The position numbers were made by a program, and so were the translations under genes. 25,716 nt of DNA from JAOUGY01 sp050329955 (GTDB taxonomy: Bacteria > Actinomycetota > Acidimicrobiia > Spongiisociales > ZC4RG35), in contig JBHJOH010000142.1 of the NCBI GenBank assembly GCA_050329955.1, positions 1 through 25,716 on the forward strand, written 5' to 3'. The notes under the pieces were generated by a model. It saw only the letters and a program-made list of their open reading frames with translations. It was not told the origin of the DNA and ran no database searches. Below, one piece after another: positions 1 through 6,598 of the stretch (positions are counted from its first letter, which is position 1; the number at the start of each line of letters is the position of its first letter).

Positions 1-169
1 TGTTCACCGTGGCAACCGCACCACACGGACGGTCCCAACCCCCGGCCCACCACGCAAGCACGCCTGACGCCTACCGGACGGAGATCGCGGCGCCGTTCAC
101 CGCGAACCGATCACTGTTCACCGTGGCAACCGCACCACACGGACGGTCCCAACCCCCGGCCCACCACGC
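1..169. repeat. 55-bp direct repeat, two copies, 114-bp period
   Basis: Positions 1-55 and 115-169 are identical over 55 bases (both begin TGTTCACCGTGGCAACCGCA). The 59-base spacer holds a degenerate echo of the repeat start near 94-108 (GTTCACCGCGAACCG). The sequence after copy 2 resembles that after copy 1 only loosely. The first copy begins at the window edge, so an array may extend upstream. One plus-strand frame stays open through both copies, but its proline/histidine-rich translation matches no family I know. I treat it as non-coding tandem-repeat DNA, or the tail of a repeat gene outside the window. Confidence 0.8.
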
Positions 170-198
170 GATTACCCCTCACGCGCACCGGCGGGGGG

Positions 199-220
199 TG
201 CGGGGGGTCGCCCCCCCGCA
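199..220 (-). terminator. GC-rich hairpin just 3' of tRNA-Val
   Basis: A 9-bp stem (199-207 with 212-220, G6 run against C7 run) with a 4-nt loop starts 11 bases beyond the tRNA 3' end on the tRNA strand. No T-tract follows; the sequence beyond is C-rich. It may stop transcription or mark the processing boundary, but the evidence is structure and position only. Confidence 0.35.
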
Positions 221-230
221 GGTATCACAG

Positions 231-303
231 TGGGCGTTGAGGGTTTCGAACCCCCGACCTCTTCCTTGTAAGGGAAGCGCTCTCCCAGCTGAGCTAAACG
301 CCC
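231..303 (-). tRNA. tRNA-Val (anticodon TAC)
   Basis: The reverse complement folds into a full cloverleaf: acceptor GGGCGTT/AACGCCC, D-stem GCTC/GAGC, anticodon stem CTTCC/GGAAG with loop CTTACAA (anticodon TAC, valine), a variable loop and a T-arm containing GGTTCGAAA-type sequence. The discriminator base is A. No CCA is encoded, so the end must be added by tRNA nucleotidyltransferase. It is divergent from the sigma factor gene at 539. Confidence 0.95.
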
Positions 304-473
304 TGGACGTGGAAGTGTAGGTGGAGCGTTCACGTGGGTCATCTTCTGATCCCATCTCAACCGTATGAGCCGCCCGGCCCATTGTGGGAACTCCTCGACT
401 CCGGCAGGGTCGAGCCGAGTGGAGTAGGGACAAAGAAACAACGCTGCCCGCAAAAAGGCTCTCAAGACCCTTC

Positions 474-501
474 TTGACACGTCCGATAGTGCGTCTACGA
501 G
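474..501 (+). promoter_or_regulatory. possible promoter of the sigma factor gene
   Basis: A perfect TTGACA lies at 474-479. A poor -10 candidate, TACGAG, follows at 496-501 with 16-bp spacing and lacks the conserved final T. The distance to the start codon at 539 is suitable. The -35 match is the main support. Confidence 0.35.
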
Positions 502-538
502 GGCAAGAGAGGCCCCGGGCAGAAGTGGGGAAACACGG

Positions 539-1483
539 ATGGCAATGATGCAACGCCGAATGAACGCAATGGATGCCGGCGACGAGGCGGTACGTCAGTA
601 CCTCGACGGAATCGGCACATACGACCTGTTGACGGCCGAGGACGAGGTCATGCTCGCCAAGGCGATCGAGCGCGGTCGGGCCGCCGAGGCCGAGATGGAG
701 TCGGGTGACTTCACCGAGGAGCGTCGTGCCGAGATCGAAGCGGCCATCAACGCCGGGCTTCGGGCCCGCAGACGTTTCATCCAGGCCAACCTTCGCCTGG
801 TGGTCTCGATCGCCAAGCGCTACCAGCATTCGGGTCTGCCGTTCCTGGACCTGGTCCAGGAGGGCAACCTGGGTTTGATTCGGGCTGTCGAGAAGTTCGA
901 GTACCGCAAAGGTTTCAAGTTCTCCACGTACGCAACGTGGTGGATCCGCCAGGCGATCAGCCGGGCCATCGCCGACAAGAGCCGCACCATCCGGGTTCCG
1001 GTCCACATGATGGACACGATCACCCAGGTGCAGACAGCCGAGAACGAGTTGGTGAAGCGGACGGGCCGCCAGCCGAGCGACGAGGAGATCGCCGAGGAGG
1101 CGGGTCTCACTCCCGAGAAGGTGGCCGAGGCCAAGCGCATCGCCCCCGAGCCGGTTTCGATCTTCGAGCCGGTGGGCGAGGACAGCGCAGTGTTGGGCGA
1201 CTTCATCGAGGACCTGGAGGCGACCGATCCGTTCGACTTCGCTCTCACCAGTCTTCGTCTGGAGGATCTGGGTGAGGTGATGGGTCGGCTCAACGAGCGG
1301 GAGCGGCTGGTGATTGCCATGCGCTACGGCCTCGGCAACATCGAGCCCCGCACCCTCGACGAGGTGGGTCGCCACTTCAAGGTGACCCGGGAGCGGATCC
1401 GTCAGATCGAGTCGAAGGCGATCGCCAAGATGCGGGCGCCGGTGAAGGCCAAGAAGCGTCTCCCCGACGTCGCCTCGTTGTAG
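539..1483 (+). CDS. RNA polymerase sigma factor, sigma-70 group 1/2 type (SigA/SigB-like)
   Basis: A 314-residue RpoD-like sigma factor directing core RNA polymerase to housekeeping-type promoters. Region 1.2 lies at about 15-46 (DEAVRQYLDGIG). Region 2 at about 79-157 contains DLVQEGNLGLIRAVEKFEY and FKFSTYATWWIRQAI (-10 recognition and melting). Region 3 follows, and region 4 at about 250-305 contains TLDEVGRHFKVTRERIRQIE (-35 helix-turn-helix). The long acidic region 1.1 of true primary factors is absent, and the length is close to actinobacterial SigB (about 320 aa), so a group-2 or compact primary factor is likely. In-frame ATGs also occur at 545 and 548; a GGGG tract at 527-530 fits the first ATG. 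The gene converges on whiB7 across a shared hairpin. Confidence 0.95.
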   Translation: MAMMQRRMNAMDAGDEAVRQYLDGIGTYDLLTAEDEVMLAKAIERGRAAEAEMESGDFTEERRAEIEAAINAGLRARRRFIQANLRLVVSIAKRYQHSGLPFLDLVQEGNLGLIRAVEKFEYRKGFKFSTYATWWIRQAISRAIADKSRTIRVPVHMMDTITQVQTAENELVKRTGRQPSDEEIAEEAGLTPEKVAEAKRIAPEPVSIFEPVGEDSAVLGDFIEDLEATDPFDFALTSLRLEDLGEVMGRLNERERLVIAMRYGLGNIEPRTLDEVGRHFKVTRERIRQIESKAIAKMRAPVKAKKRLPDVASL

Positions 1484-1540
1484 CCACGGCAACAGATTTC
1501 CAACGGTCGGGTTCTCTCCTCCCCCCGGCTCGGAAAGAAA

Positions 1541-1571
1541 GAAGGCCCCGGTCCATCCGACCGGGGCCTTC
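1541..1571. terminator. bidirectional terminator hairpin between sigma factor and whiB7
   Basis: A perfect 12-bp stem, GAAGGCCCCGGT (1541-1552) against 1560-1571, with a 7-nt loop, sits between two convergent stop codons (1483 plus, 1596 minus). The minus-strand exit is CTTTCTTTCC, moderately U-rich; the plus-strand exit is CGTCGTGTCT. Symmetry and position suggest it serves both genes. Confidence 0.75.
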
Positions 1572-1595
1572 GTCGTGTCTGCCGGTTTACGGGGT

Positions 1596-1898
1596 TCATG
1601 CCGACTGCACCAACTGCTGCAGCTCTTCGACACTCGCCTCCAACGGCAGATTCACGTCGGAGTGTTTGGGTCGGCCCCGACCGCGCTTGCGGTGGTACGC
1701 CTGGCCATCCCAGAAGATGACCCCGCCCCATACACCCCATTCGATGGCATTCTCGAGGGCGTATTCGAGGCAGCGGATGCGGACGTCGCACTCGCCGCAC
1801 AGCGACTGGGCTACCGCCAGGTCGGAAGGGACCTCCGAGAAGAACAGCTCGCTCTTCTCGGAGTTCCGACAGCGCCCTTGTGAGTAGATCTCGTTCAC
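1596..1898 (-). CDS. whiB7: WhiB7-like transcriptional regulator with AT-hook
   Basis: A 100-residue Wbl protein. Cysteines C10, C34, C37 and C43 give the C-x23-C-x2-C-x5-C pattern that binds a [4Fe-4S] cluster; GVWGG (55-59) is the Wbl turn that contacts the primary sigma factor. The C-terminal KRGRGRPKHSD is an AT-hook, and the segment from GVWGG through IF to RGRPK parallels M. tuberculosis WhiB7 rather than other Wbl proteins. WhiB7 binds AT-rich DNA upstream of the -35 box and turns on intrinsic antibiotic-resistance genes in mycobacteria and streptomycetes. The start is GTG at 1898 with SD GGGAG (1905-1909). An attenuator-type leader lies upstream, which supports the assignment. Target genes cannot be seen from this window. 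Confidence 0.9.
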   Translation of the reverse strand: MNEIYSQGRCRNSEKSELFFSEVPSDLAVAQSLCGECDVRIRCLEYALENAIEWGVWGGVIFWDGQAYHRKRGRGRPKHSDVNLPLEASVEELQQLVQSA

Positions 1899-1938
1899 GT
1901 TCGTCTCCCAAATCTCTGTAATGGTTGTGCGACCAACT

Positions 1939-1972
1939 AAAAAGCCGCCGGTTCAGTGATGGACCGGCGGCT
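1939..1972 (-). terminator. intrinsic terminator (attenuator) in the whiB7 leader
   Basis: Read on the minus strand, AGCCGCCGGT (1972-1963) pairs with ACCGGCGGCT (1952-1943) in a perfect 10-bp stem with a 10-nt loop, then runs straight into TTTTT. It lies 40 bases upstream of the whiB7 start and 25 bases downstream of the upstream-ORF stop, so transcripts from the promoter at 2225-2254 must pass it to express whiB7. Confidence 0.85.
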
Positions 1973-2021
1973 CGTGAGGTTCGAAGGGAGTGAACGTTCA
2001 CTCGATACGAGGTCGCCGGTT
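1963..2021 (-). promoter_or_regulatory. candidate antiterminator pairing in the whiB7 leader
   Basis: The last codons of the upstream ORF contain ACCGGCG (minus strand, 2020-2014), a copy of the terminator's 3' arm. It can pair over 7 bp with CGCCGGT (1969-1963) in the terminator's 5' arm, so the two structures exclude each other. A 12-base palindrome GTGAACGTTCAC (1990-2001) overlaps the ORF stop between them. A ribosome finishing the ORF would mask 2014-2020 and let the terminator form; one stalled earlier would expose it. Pairing is seen; the mechanism is inferred from known whiB7/wblC leaders. Confidence 0.6.
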
Positions 2022-2195
2022 GAGGTCGAGGGCGTCGGGGGTTCCGGTTCGGAACGCTCCTGGGGTGGCCGTGGTGGCCATCCCTGCAACGCCAACGGGC
2101 CGAATCCTGGTGGAGGCCGCATGCGTTGCAGCGAGCGCGCGGGCTGACCCGGCCTCGGTGCAATTGGTGTAACGCAGCTTGTTCATGGTCTCCAC
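1998..2195 (-). CDS. upstream ORF (leader peptide) of whiB7
   Basis: A 65-codon ORF inside the whiB7 leader. It begins at GTG 2195 with a consensus AGGAGG (2205-2210) 9 nt upstream; an in-frame ATG at 2186 is the alternative. It ends at TGA 1998-2000, 25 bases before the attenuator stem. The peptide (METMNKLRYTNC...) resembles no protein family I recognise and has no transmembrane segment, consistent with a sensor ORF whose translation matters more than its product. Its strong SD sits about 10 nt from the predicted transcript start. Known whiB7/wblC leaders carry such uORFs, which couple ribosome inhibition to antitermination. A functional small protein cannot be excluded. Confidence 0.65.
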   Translation of the reverse strand: METMNKLRYTNCTEAGSARALAATHAASTRIRPVGVAGMATTATPGAFRTGTPDALDLNRRPRIE

Positions 2196-2224
2196 TTTCG
2201 GCCACCTCCTGGGCGACAGAACGC

Positions 2225-2254
2225 ACCGTACGCGGATGCTCGCGAGGCTGTCAA
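2225..2254 (-). promoter_or_regulatory. whiB7 promoter with AT-rich upstream element
   Basis: On the minus strand there is a perfect TTGACA (2254-2249), an 18-bp spacer and TACGGT (2230-2225), a TANNNT-type -10. Directly upstream of the -35 lies GGTAATTGCC (2264-2255), followed by further A/T runs to about 2310. WhiB7 AT-hooks bind AT-rich DNA at this position in mycobacterial targets, so autoregulation is plausible. The predicted transcript start near 2218 gives a leader of about 320 nt. Confidence 0.65.
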
Positions 2255-2320
2255 GGCAATTACCGGAAGATTCCGAACTTTCGTCGGAAAATGTCCCGGC
2301 GAGCCGCTGCCGATCGACGT

Positions 2321-2494
2321 TCAGTGAAGCGCCCGGGCACCGAAGAAGGCCACTGTCAGAATTCCGGCGCCCACCACCAGCAGCCTGGCGTCTCTGTCCC
2401 GTCGGGCCCACCGATAGGCTGCAGCCCACGCCACCACTGCCACCACGGCCTGGATGGCGACCGCCTCGTCGGTTCGCGGCAACAACAGGTCCAT
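2321..2494 (-). CDS. small two-helix membrane protein, unknown
   Basis: A 57-residue ORF starting at ATG 2494 with GAGG 5 nt upstream (2500-2503). It contains two hydrophobic stretches, AIQAVVAVVAWAAAYRW (about 11-27) and LLVVGAGILTVAFFGA (about 37-52), separated by a charged ARRDRDAR turn, which predicts a helical hairpin in the membrane with the basic loop inside. It is divergent from the membrane protein at 2532, only 37 bases away, and precedes the whiB7 promoter on the same strand. I know no family for it. Being short, it could be a chance ORF, but the SD and topology favour a real gene. Confidence 0.5.
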   Translation of the reverse strand: MDLLLPRTDEAVAIQAVVAVVAWAAAYRWARRDRDARLLVVGAGILTVAFFGARALH

Positions 2495-2531
2495 GACGAC
2501 CTCAACAAGGTGAGAAGGAGACCGATTCCCC

Positions 2532-3173
2532 ATGGCACACCCTTTCGAGGTCGGGATGCGGGTTGGAACCCGCTGGGTGGTCTACGGAGTCGTGGCGTCG
2601 GTGGTGGGCTTCCTCGTCCCGCACGACACCGATGCCGCCCGGCTGTGGGTGGTGGGCCTTCATGTGACCGCTCTCACCGTGTTCATCTTTGCGCTGACCC
2701 ACCGGCTGGCCCCGGTATTCGACCCGGTCGTGTTCGACCACTTCGGGCCGTTCGGTCGTCGACTCGGCACCGACGCCTCCCTGGTGGCGTTGGTCACCGG
2801 TGCCACCGCGTTGGTGACGTTGGCGTCGTCGGCCACGCTGGGATACCAGCCGTCGTTGCAGTTCCTGCAGCTGATCTCGGCACTCGACATCGCCTGGACG
2901 ACGGCGGGCTTCTATCTGGGGGTGCGGAGACTGTCGGGCGCGCGCTGGGCAGGGCCGGCCGCCGGGGTGTTCATGGGCTCGATGTGTGTGATGGCGCTGG
3001 TTCGATACCTGATGGTGATCGGATTCGGAGCCGACGGAGGGTGGGACGTTCAGAGCGCGCAGATGCTGCGTCTGGTGATCCCCGCCGACACCGTGGCGGC
3101 GGCTCTCACCATCGGCGCACTGGTCCTGGGCGCCCGGGCTCAGGCCCGGCGCCAGGTTGTCACATCCGCCTGA
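2532..3173 (+). CDS. six-helix integral membrane protein, unknown
   Basis: A 213-residue protein with about six hydrophobic helices: near 14-30, 36-57, 82-105, 107-130, 139-163 and 180-200. The soluble loops are short and there is no signal peptide, ATPase or catalytic motif I recognise. A loop after helix 2 (about 58-80) is rich in P, D, H and F. The start is ATG 2532 with GAAGGAG 11 nt upstream. It ends 3 bases before the convergent DUF5362-like gene. Function unknown; the fold resembles small actinobacterial membrane proteins lacking assigned roles. Confidence 0.8.
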   Translation: MAHPFEVGMRVGTRWVVYGVVASVVGFLVPHDTDAARLWVVGLHVTALTVFIFALTHRLAPVFDPVVFDHFGPFGRRLGTDASLVALVTGATALVTLASSATLGYQPSLQFLQLISALDIAWTTAGFYLGVRRLSGARWAGPAAGVFMGSMCVMALVRYLMVIGFGADGGWDVQSAQMLRLVIPADTVAAALTIGALVLGARAQARRQVVTSA

Positions 3174-3176
3174 CGG

Positions 3177-3566
3177 TCAGCTCATCACCCGTTCCGCTTG
3201 CTCCAGCAGGCCGAGCCCCAGCCCCGCAGCCAGCAGCAGAACGAACAGTCCGATGGTGAGAGCGGTCAGCAAGCCGTACGTGATGAACACCAGCCGAAGC
3301 CGGTCGAGGCTGCGACGGGCGTCGGCTGCCGAACCGGCCGAGTAGGCAACTTCGGCCGCGCTCGCCGCCTGCCACACGAACACTGCGATGAGGATCGGAA
3401 TCCAGGCCACCACCACGCCGACGATTGTGAGCATGTACAGCCCACCAACGACGAACCCCAGCACCGCCAGGAACTTCATCCACACCCTGGCCCGGTACAA
3501 CGGCTCGATGATCTGGCGGACGATCGGATCGGGGGCGGGCGCCCCGAAGGTGGGATCTGGTGTCAT
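3177..3566 (-). CDS. DUF5362-like membrane protein
   Basis: A 129-residue protein starting at ATG 3566 with GAGG 6 nt upstream; a TTG at 3593 is a weaker alternative. A proline-rich cytoplasmic N-terminus leads into EPLYRARVWMKFLAVLGFVV (21-40), followed by a paired helix to about 66, a charged loop with ADARRSLDRLRL (81-92) and a third hydrophobic stretch at 93-116. The 'PLY.AR.WMKFLG' entry and 'IVG...WIPI' turn recall DUF5362, from memory only. Function unknown. The stop lies 3 bp from the convergent neighbour's stop. Confidence 0.7.
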   Translation of the reverse strand: MTPDPTFGAPAPDPIVRQIIEPLYRARVWMKFLAVLGFVVGGLYMLTIVGVVVAWIPILIAVFVWQAASAAEVAYSAGSAADARRSLDRLRLVFITYGLLTALTIGLFVLLLAAGLGLGLLEQAERVMS

Positions 3567-3597
3567 GGTCGTCCTCGTTCGCTGATTCGCCAACCTA

Positions 3598-4377
3598 TCA
3601 GCCGAGTGTGCAGCGCAGACCCCAGTCGTAGGACTGGTAATCCACCTTCGGGGCGGAGCGGTCGAGCACGCCGAGGGTGTCGGCGTCGATCCATGGCCGC
3701 AGGCTCGCCAGCACCCGCCTGCCGGATGCGGGCAGGAAGGTGGGCATCCGGCGTGGCCGCACGAAGTCGGATCCGTACCACGAGAACACCTTCGAGAGCC
3801 GAACGACGTCTCCCTGCGCCGAAACCTCGAGGCCCCCGCGCAGCAGGAACGATCGCATCTGATCGGTGAGCGTCGCCGCGAGCTCGGTCCCCGAATAGGG
3901 GGTGGGCCGCAAGGTGGGACACGACACCGATCCGCACACCAGGGCGGCGTGGATGCGGGGGTCGGCGAAGCGCCTGACCTTGGCGTGCTCCACGGCGTCG
4001 AGCGACAGCCGCTCTCCCGCCACCGTCACGAACGGCGCCGAGAAGGCACCGGGAACCCGCAGCACCGAGGCCTCCCCGGATGCGGCGGCCCGGGCGGCCA
4101 GTGCCAGTGCTCCGGCGTTGTACAGATCGAGCCAGTAGGCCAATGATCCGTTGCGGTCGAAGCCATCGGGATCCAGGGTCGCCATCGACGCAATCAGGGC
4201 GTCGAGGTGGGCGGCGGAAGCTGCCAGCGCCCTCGGGCCACCTGTTTCGACGGCACACAGGATCGACGCCAGCTCGGCCCCGTCGGCGTGACCGCTTCCC
4301 TCCGGGTTGGGGTTCCGTACGGTCGCCAGCGAGCGGAGGATGGAAGCTACGACGACGAGCGGATTGGGGCCTTGCAC
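3598..4377 (-). CDS. DUF547 domain protein
   Basis: About 259 residues from GTG 4377; the frame is open to ATG 4446, which would overlap the divergent gene at 4434. The DUF547 signatures appear in order: SLAYWLDLYNAGALAL (about 78-93), RIHAALVCGSVSCP (141-154), a KVFSWYGSDF motif (196-205) and a C-terminal YDWGLR (250-255). The conserved cysteines, histidine and tryptophans recall a thiol-dependent hydrolase or transglutaminase-like fold, but the biochemical role of the family is unproven. No lipobox or signal peptide is visible from either start. Start assignment is uncertain; family assignment is firm. Confidence 0.8.
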   Translation of the reverse strand: MQGPNPLVVVASILRSLATVRNPNPEGSGHADGAELASILCAVETGGPRALAASAAHLDALIASMATLDPDGFDRNGSLAYWLDLYNAGALALAARAAASGEASVLRVPGAFSAPFVTVAGERLSLDAVEHAKVRRFADPRIHAALVCGSVSCPTLRPTPYSGTELAATLTDQMRSFLLRGGLEVSAQGDVVRLSKVFSWYGSDFVRPRRMPTFLPASGRRVLASLRPWIDADTLGVLDRSAPKVDYQSYDWGLRCTLG

Positions 4378-4433
4378 GTGTCTGCCAACCCGCTCGATCG
4401 ATGCGACATTCCGGGCGGTAGGGTTCGAGTGGC

Positions 4434-4919
4434 ATGCAGATCGCAAAGCTCCCCTGGAAAGCGCCGGCGCTGGTGTTGGCAGGCGTAACCCTTGCCTCGC
4501 TCGTATCGGCGGTGATCACCAAGTCGCGCCTCCCCGTCGTCGACGACCCCAGCGGTGAACGGATATCGCTGGTGTCGGTCTTCTCGGGTACCGCCCTTCG
4601 ACCCACCACCCATTCTTTCCGGGGCGGGACGATCGTGTCGATGTTCGGAGGCACCGCCCTCGACCTGCGGCGAGCGGGCCTCCCCGCCGAGGGCGCCCAC
4701 CTCAACATCACCACCGCCTACGGCGGAACCGAGATCACGGTCCCCGACACCTGGTCGGTGGTGGTCGATGGCACCACCGTGCTGGGGGGCGTGTCGGTGC
4801 GGGCGGTGGATGCGACGGCCGGCTCGTCGCCCCGTCTCACCATCGACGCCAAGACGGTGTTCGGGGGCCTCTCGGTGACAGGCCGCCCGGTGCTGCGGGC
4901 CGCGGACACTCCGGCATGA
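4434..4919 (+). CDS. membrane-anchored LiaF-like beta-repeat protein
   Basis: A 161-residue protein with one N-terminal transmembrane segment (about 9-28) and a domain of repeating beta-rungs: SVFSGTALRP, SMFGGTALDL, TAYGGTEITV, TVLGGVSVRA and TVFGGLSVTG. This '(V/I)xGG(T/V)xxxV' spacing matches the C-terminal domain of LiaF/YvqF ('cell wall-active antibiotics response') and, more loosely, bactofilins. In Firmicutes LiaF holds the LiaRS system off until envelope damage. Here the gene overlaps the amidohydrolase start by ATGA, so the two are translationally coupled. A TAGGGT element 9 nt before the ATG could give a near-leaderless transcript. Confidence 0.75.
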   Translation: MQIAKLPWKAPALVLAGVTLASLVSAVITKSRLPVVDDPSGERISLVSVFSGTALRPTTHSFRGGTIVSMFGGTALDLRRAGLPAEGAHLNITTAYGGTEITVPDTWSVVVDGTTVLGGVSVRAVDATAGSSPRLTIDAKTVFGGLSVTGRPVLRAADTPA

Positions 4920-6148
4920 CCATCCGCATCGACGCCCGTCGCATGATCCCCGGTCGGGGCGAACCGGTCGCCGACGCCACCGTCATCATCGAGGGCCGGG
5001 TCATCACCTACGCCGGCCCGACCGACGAAGCGCCCCACACCCCCTCGTTCTCGGCCTACACCACCGACGTGGTGATGCCCGGGATGTGGGAGGCCCACGC
5101 CCACTTCTGGGGCACGGCGAGCGCCAACATCGAATCACTGGTCACCCACGACCCCCACGTCGGGGTCCTGCGGGCCGCCAACGACGTGCGCATCCTGCTG
5201 GAGGCGGGCTTCACGAGCGTCCGGGAAGTGGGCGGCTACGGCGTCTACCTCTCGACCGCCATCGAGGAAGGCACCATCACCGGCCCGACCGTGTACGCCT
5301 CGGGAAGCATCCTTTCCCAGACCGGCGGCCACGGCGACATTCACGGCTTGTCGATCCCCCATGTCGACGAGTTGTTCGAACGCCACTTCGGGGCCCCCAC
5401 CCTGTGTGACGGACCCGACGCCTGCCGGCGATTGGTTCGGCGCCAACTGCGCCTGGGTGCCCGGGTGATCAAGGTGTGCGCCTCCGGGGGCGTGATGAGT
5501 CAGGTCGACCATCCGATCCACCAGCAGTTTTCGGTCGAGGAGTTGAAGGCGATCGTCGAGGAGGCCACCCGGGCCGACCGGATCGTCGCCGCCCACTGCC
5601 ACGGCAAGCCGGGGATCATGGCCGCACTGGAAGCGGGCTGTCGGACCATCGAACACGGCAGTTACCTCGACGAGGAGGCGGCCGCGGCGATGGTCGAAGC
5701 GGGGGCGGTGCTGGTCCCCACCCGGTTCATCGTCCAGCACCTCGTCGACCACGGGATGGAGGTGGGGATGCCGGACTACGCCTACGCCAAGATCGTCGCC
5801 ATCGCCGACCTGCACTTCCAGGCCATGCAGACTGCCATCGCAGCCGGCGTGACCATCGCAACCGGCACCGACATCTTCGTGCGGTCGGCCCTCGGCCGCA
5901 ACGGCCGCGAACTGGGATACCTGGTGGAGGCGGGGATGAAACCGCTGCAGGCGATCGAAGCCGCCACCGCCAATGGGCCGCTCACGGTGGGCCCGCAAGC
6001 GCCCAGCTCGGGCCAGCTGATGAAGGGGTTCGACGCCGATGTGATTTGCGTCGACGCCAACCCGCTGGACGACATCGGAGTGCTGGCCGTCCCCGACCAC
6101 GTGACTCACGTGTTCAAGGCCGGCCAGATCGTCAAAGACGGCGGTTAG
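4916..6148 (+). CDS. metal-dependent amidohydrolase (imidazolonepropionase/prolidase-like)
   Basis: A 410-residue cytoplasmic enzyme of the amidohydrolase superfamily. Binuclear metal ligands are complete: H61-x-H63 (WEAHAHF), K186 for carboxylation (IKVCASGG), H227 or H229 (AAHCHG), H247 (TIEHGSY) and D319 (ATGTDIF). A TGGHGD motif at 136-141 occurs in the Xaa-Pro dipeptidase-like and organophosphate-hydrolase-like branch. The C-terminus returns to the small beta domain (LMKGFDADVICVDANPLDD). It probably hydrolyses a cyclic amide or N-acyl/prolyl dipeptide, but the substrate cannot be read from sequence. Length is typical. It is coupled to the LiaF-like gene by an ATGA overlap. Confidence 0.9.
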   Translation: MTIRIDARRMIPGRGEPVADATVIIEGRVITYAGPTDEAPHTPSFSAYTTDVVMPGMWEAHAHFWGTASANIESLVTHDPHVGVLRAANDVRILLEAGFTSVREVGGYGVYLSTAIEEGTITGPTVYASGSILSQTGGHGDIHGLSIPHVDELFERHFGAPTLCDGPDACRRLVRRQLRLGARVIKVCASGGVMSQVDHPIHQQFSVEELKAIVEEATRADRIVAAHCHGKPGIMAALEAGCRTIEHGSYLDEEAAAAMVEAGAVLVPTRFIVQHLVDHGMEVGMPDYAYAKIVAIADLHFQAMQTAIAAGVTIATGTDIFVRSALGRNGRELGYLVEAGMKPLQAIEAATANGPLTVGPQAPSSGQLMKGFDADVICVDANPLDDIGVLAVPDHVTHVFKAGQIVKDGG

Positions 6149-6188
6149 GGCTCTGGCGAAACGGTCGCCCGGTAGTGCCAGCGACGCC

Positions 6189-6395
6189 TTACCTGCTCTT
6201 TTCGCCTTCGCGATCTTGGGGGACCATTGAGTTCTCGACGGGACCGATAGTTTCCAAGTCGACGCCAGGATCCGACTGCGCCGAGCTCAGCTCCAAGCGC
6301 TGCACGACGAACACACCATATGCGACGCTTCCCCAGACGGCCATGAAGGTGACGAAGACGCCCACCACGAGGATGAGCAGATCGGGATTGGTCAT
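6189..6395 (-). CDS. small single-helix membrane protein, unknown
   Basis: A 68-residue protein starting at ATG 6395, overlapping the upstream gene's stop (ATGA). One strong helix lies at about 5-27 (LLILVVGVFVTFMAVWGSVAYGVFVV), followed by an acidic, proline-containing cytoplasmic or external tail ending DREGEKSR. It is coupled to the 68-residue protein upstream, and together they look like a two-subunit membrane unit. No family recognised. Confidence 0.6.
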   Translation of the reverse strand: MTNPDLLILVVGVFVTFMAVWGSVAYGVFVVQRLELSSAQSDPGVDLETIGPVENSMVPQDREGEKSR

Positions 6396-6598
6396 GGCCC
6401 GCCGCGTTCGGTGGAGAGGATGAGGGCGCCCAGCGACCACATCGATGGAACCCAGATGCCCACGAAAATTCCCTGCATTCGGTCGGCGAAATACCATAGG
6501 TAGACCGAGAAGAGAAACGACAGAGCTCCCGCCACCAAAAATGCGAGCTTGATCACGAACAATTGATTGGACCGGAGACGATCCCGAACCTCACTCAC
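6392..6598 (-). CDS. small two-helix membrane protein, unknown
   Basis: A 68-residue protein starting at GTG 6598 with GGAGG 6 nt upstream; this site decides the start over the longer open frame. A basic N-terminus (SEVRDRLRSN) precedes helices near 12-35 and 42-62; the linker FADRMQGIFVGIWVPS has a GIFVGxWxPS turn that I have seen in small proteins of unknown function in many bacteria. It is the first gene of a coupled pair. The transporter or enzyme it might serve is not adjacent. Confidence 0.65.
   Translation of the reverse strand: MSEVRDRLRSNQLFVIKLAFLVAGALSFLFSVYLWYFADRMQGIFVGIWVPSMWSLGALILSTERGGP

Noticed and set aside
1..169. CRISPR array
   Set aside because: Only two copies, 55-bp repeats and a spacer related to the repeat; no cas gene visible.
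191..217. G-quadruplex or phase-variable G-tract
   Set aside because: Two G6 runs exist but they pair better with the following C7 run as a hairpin; no promoter or start codon is affected.
179..1633. Long minus-strand open frame opposite the sigma factor
   Set aside because: It is the antisense shadow of a clear sigma-70 gene and its translation is His/Asp/Leu-rich without domains; GC-rich codon bias keeps it open.
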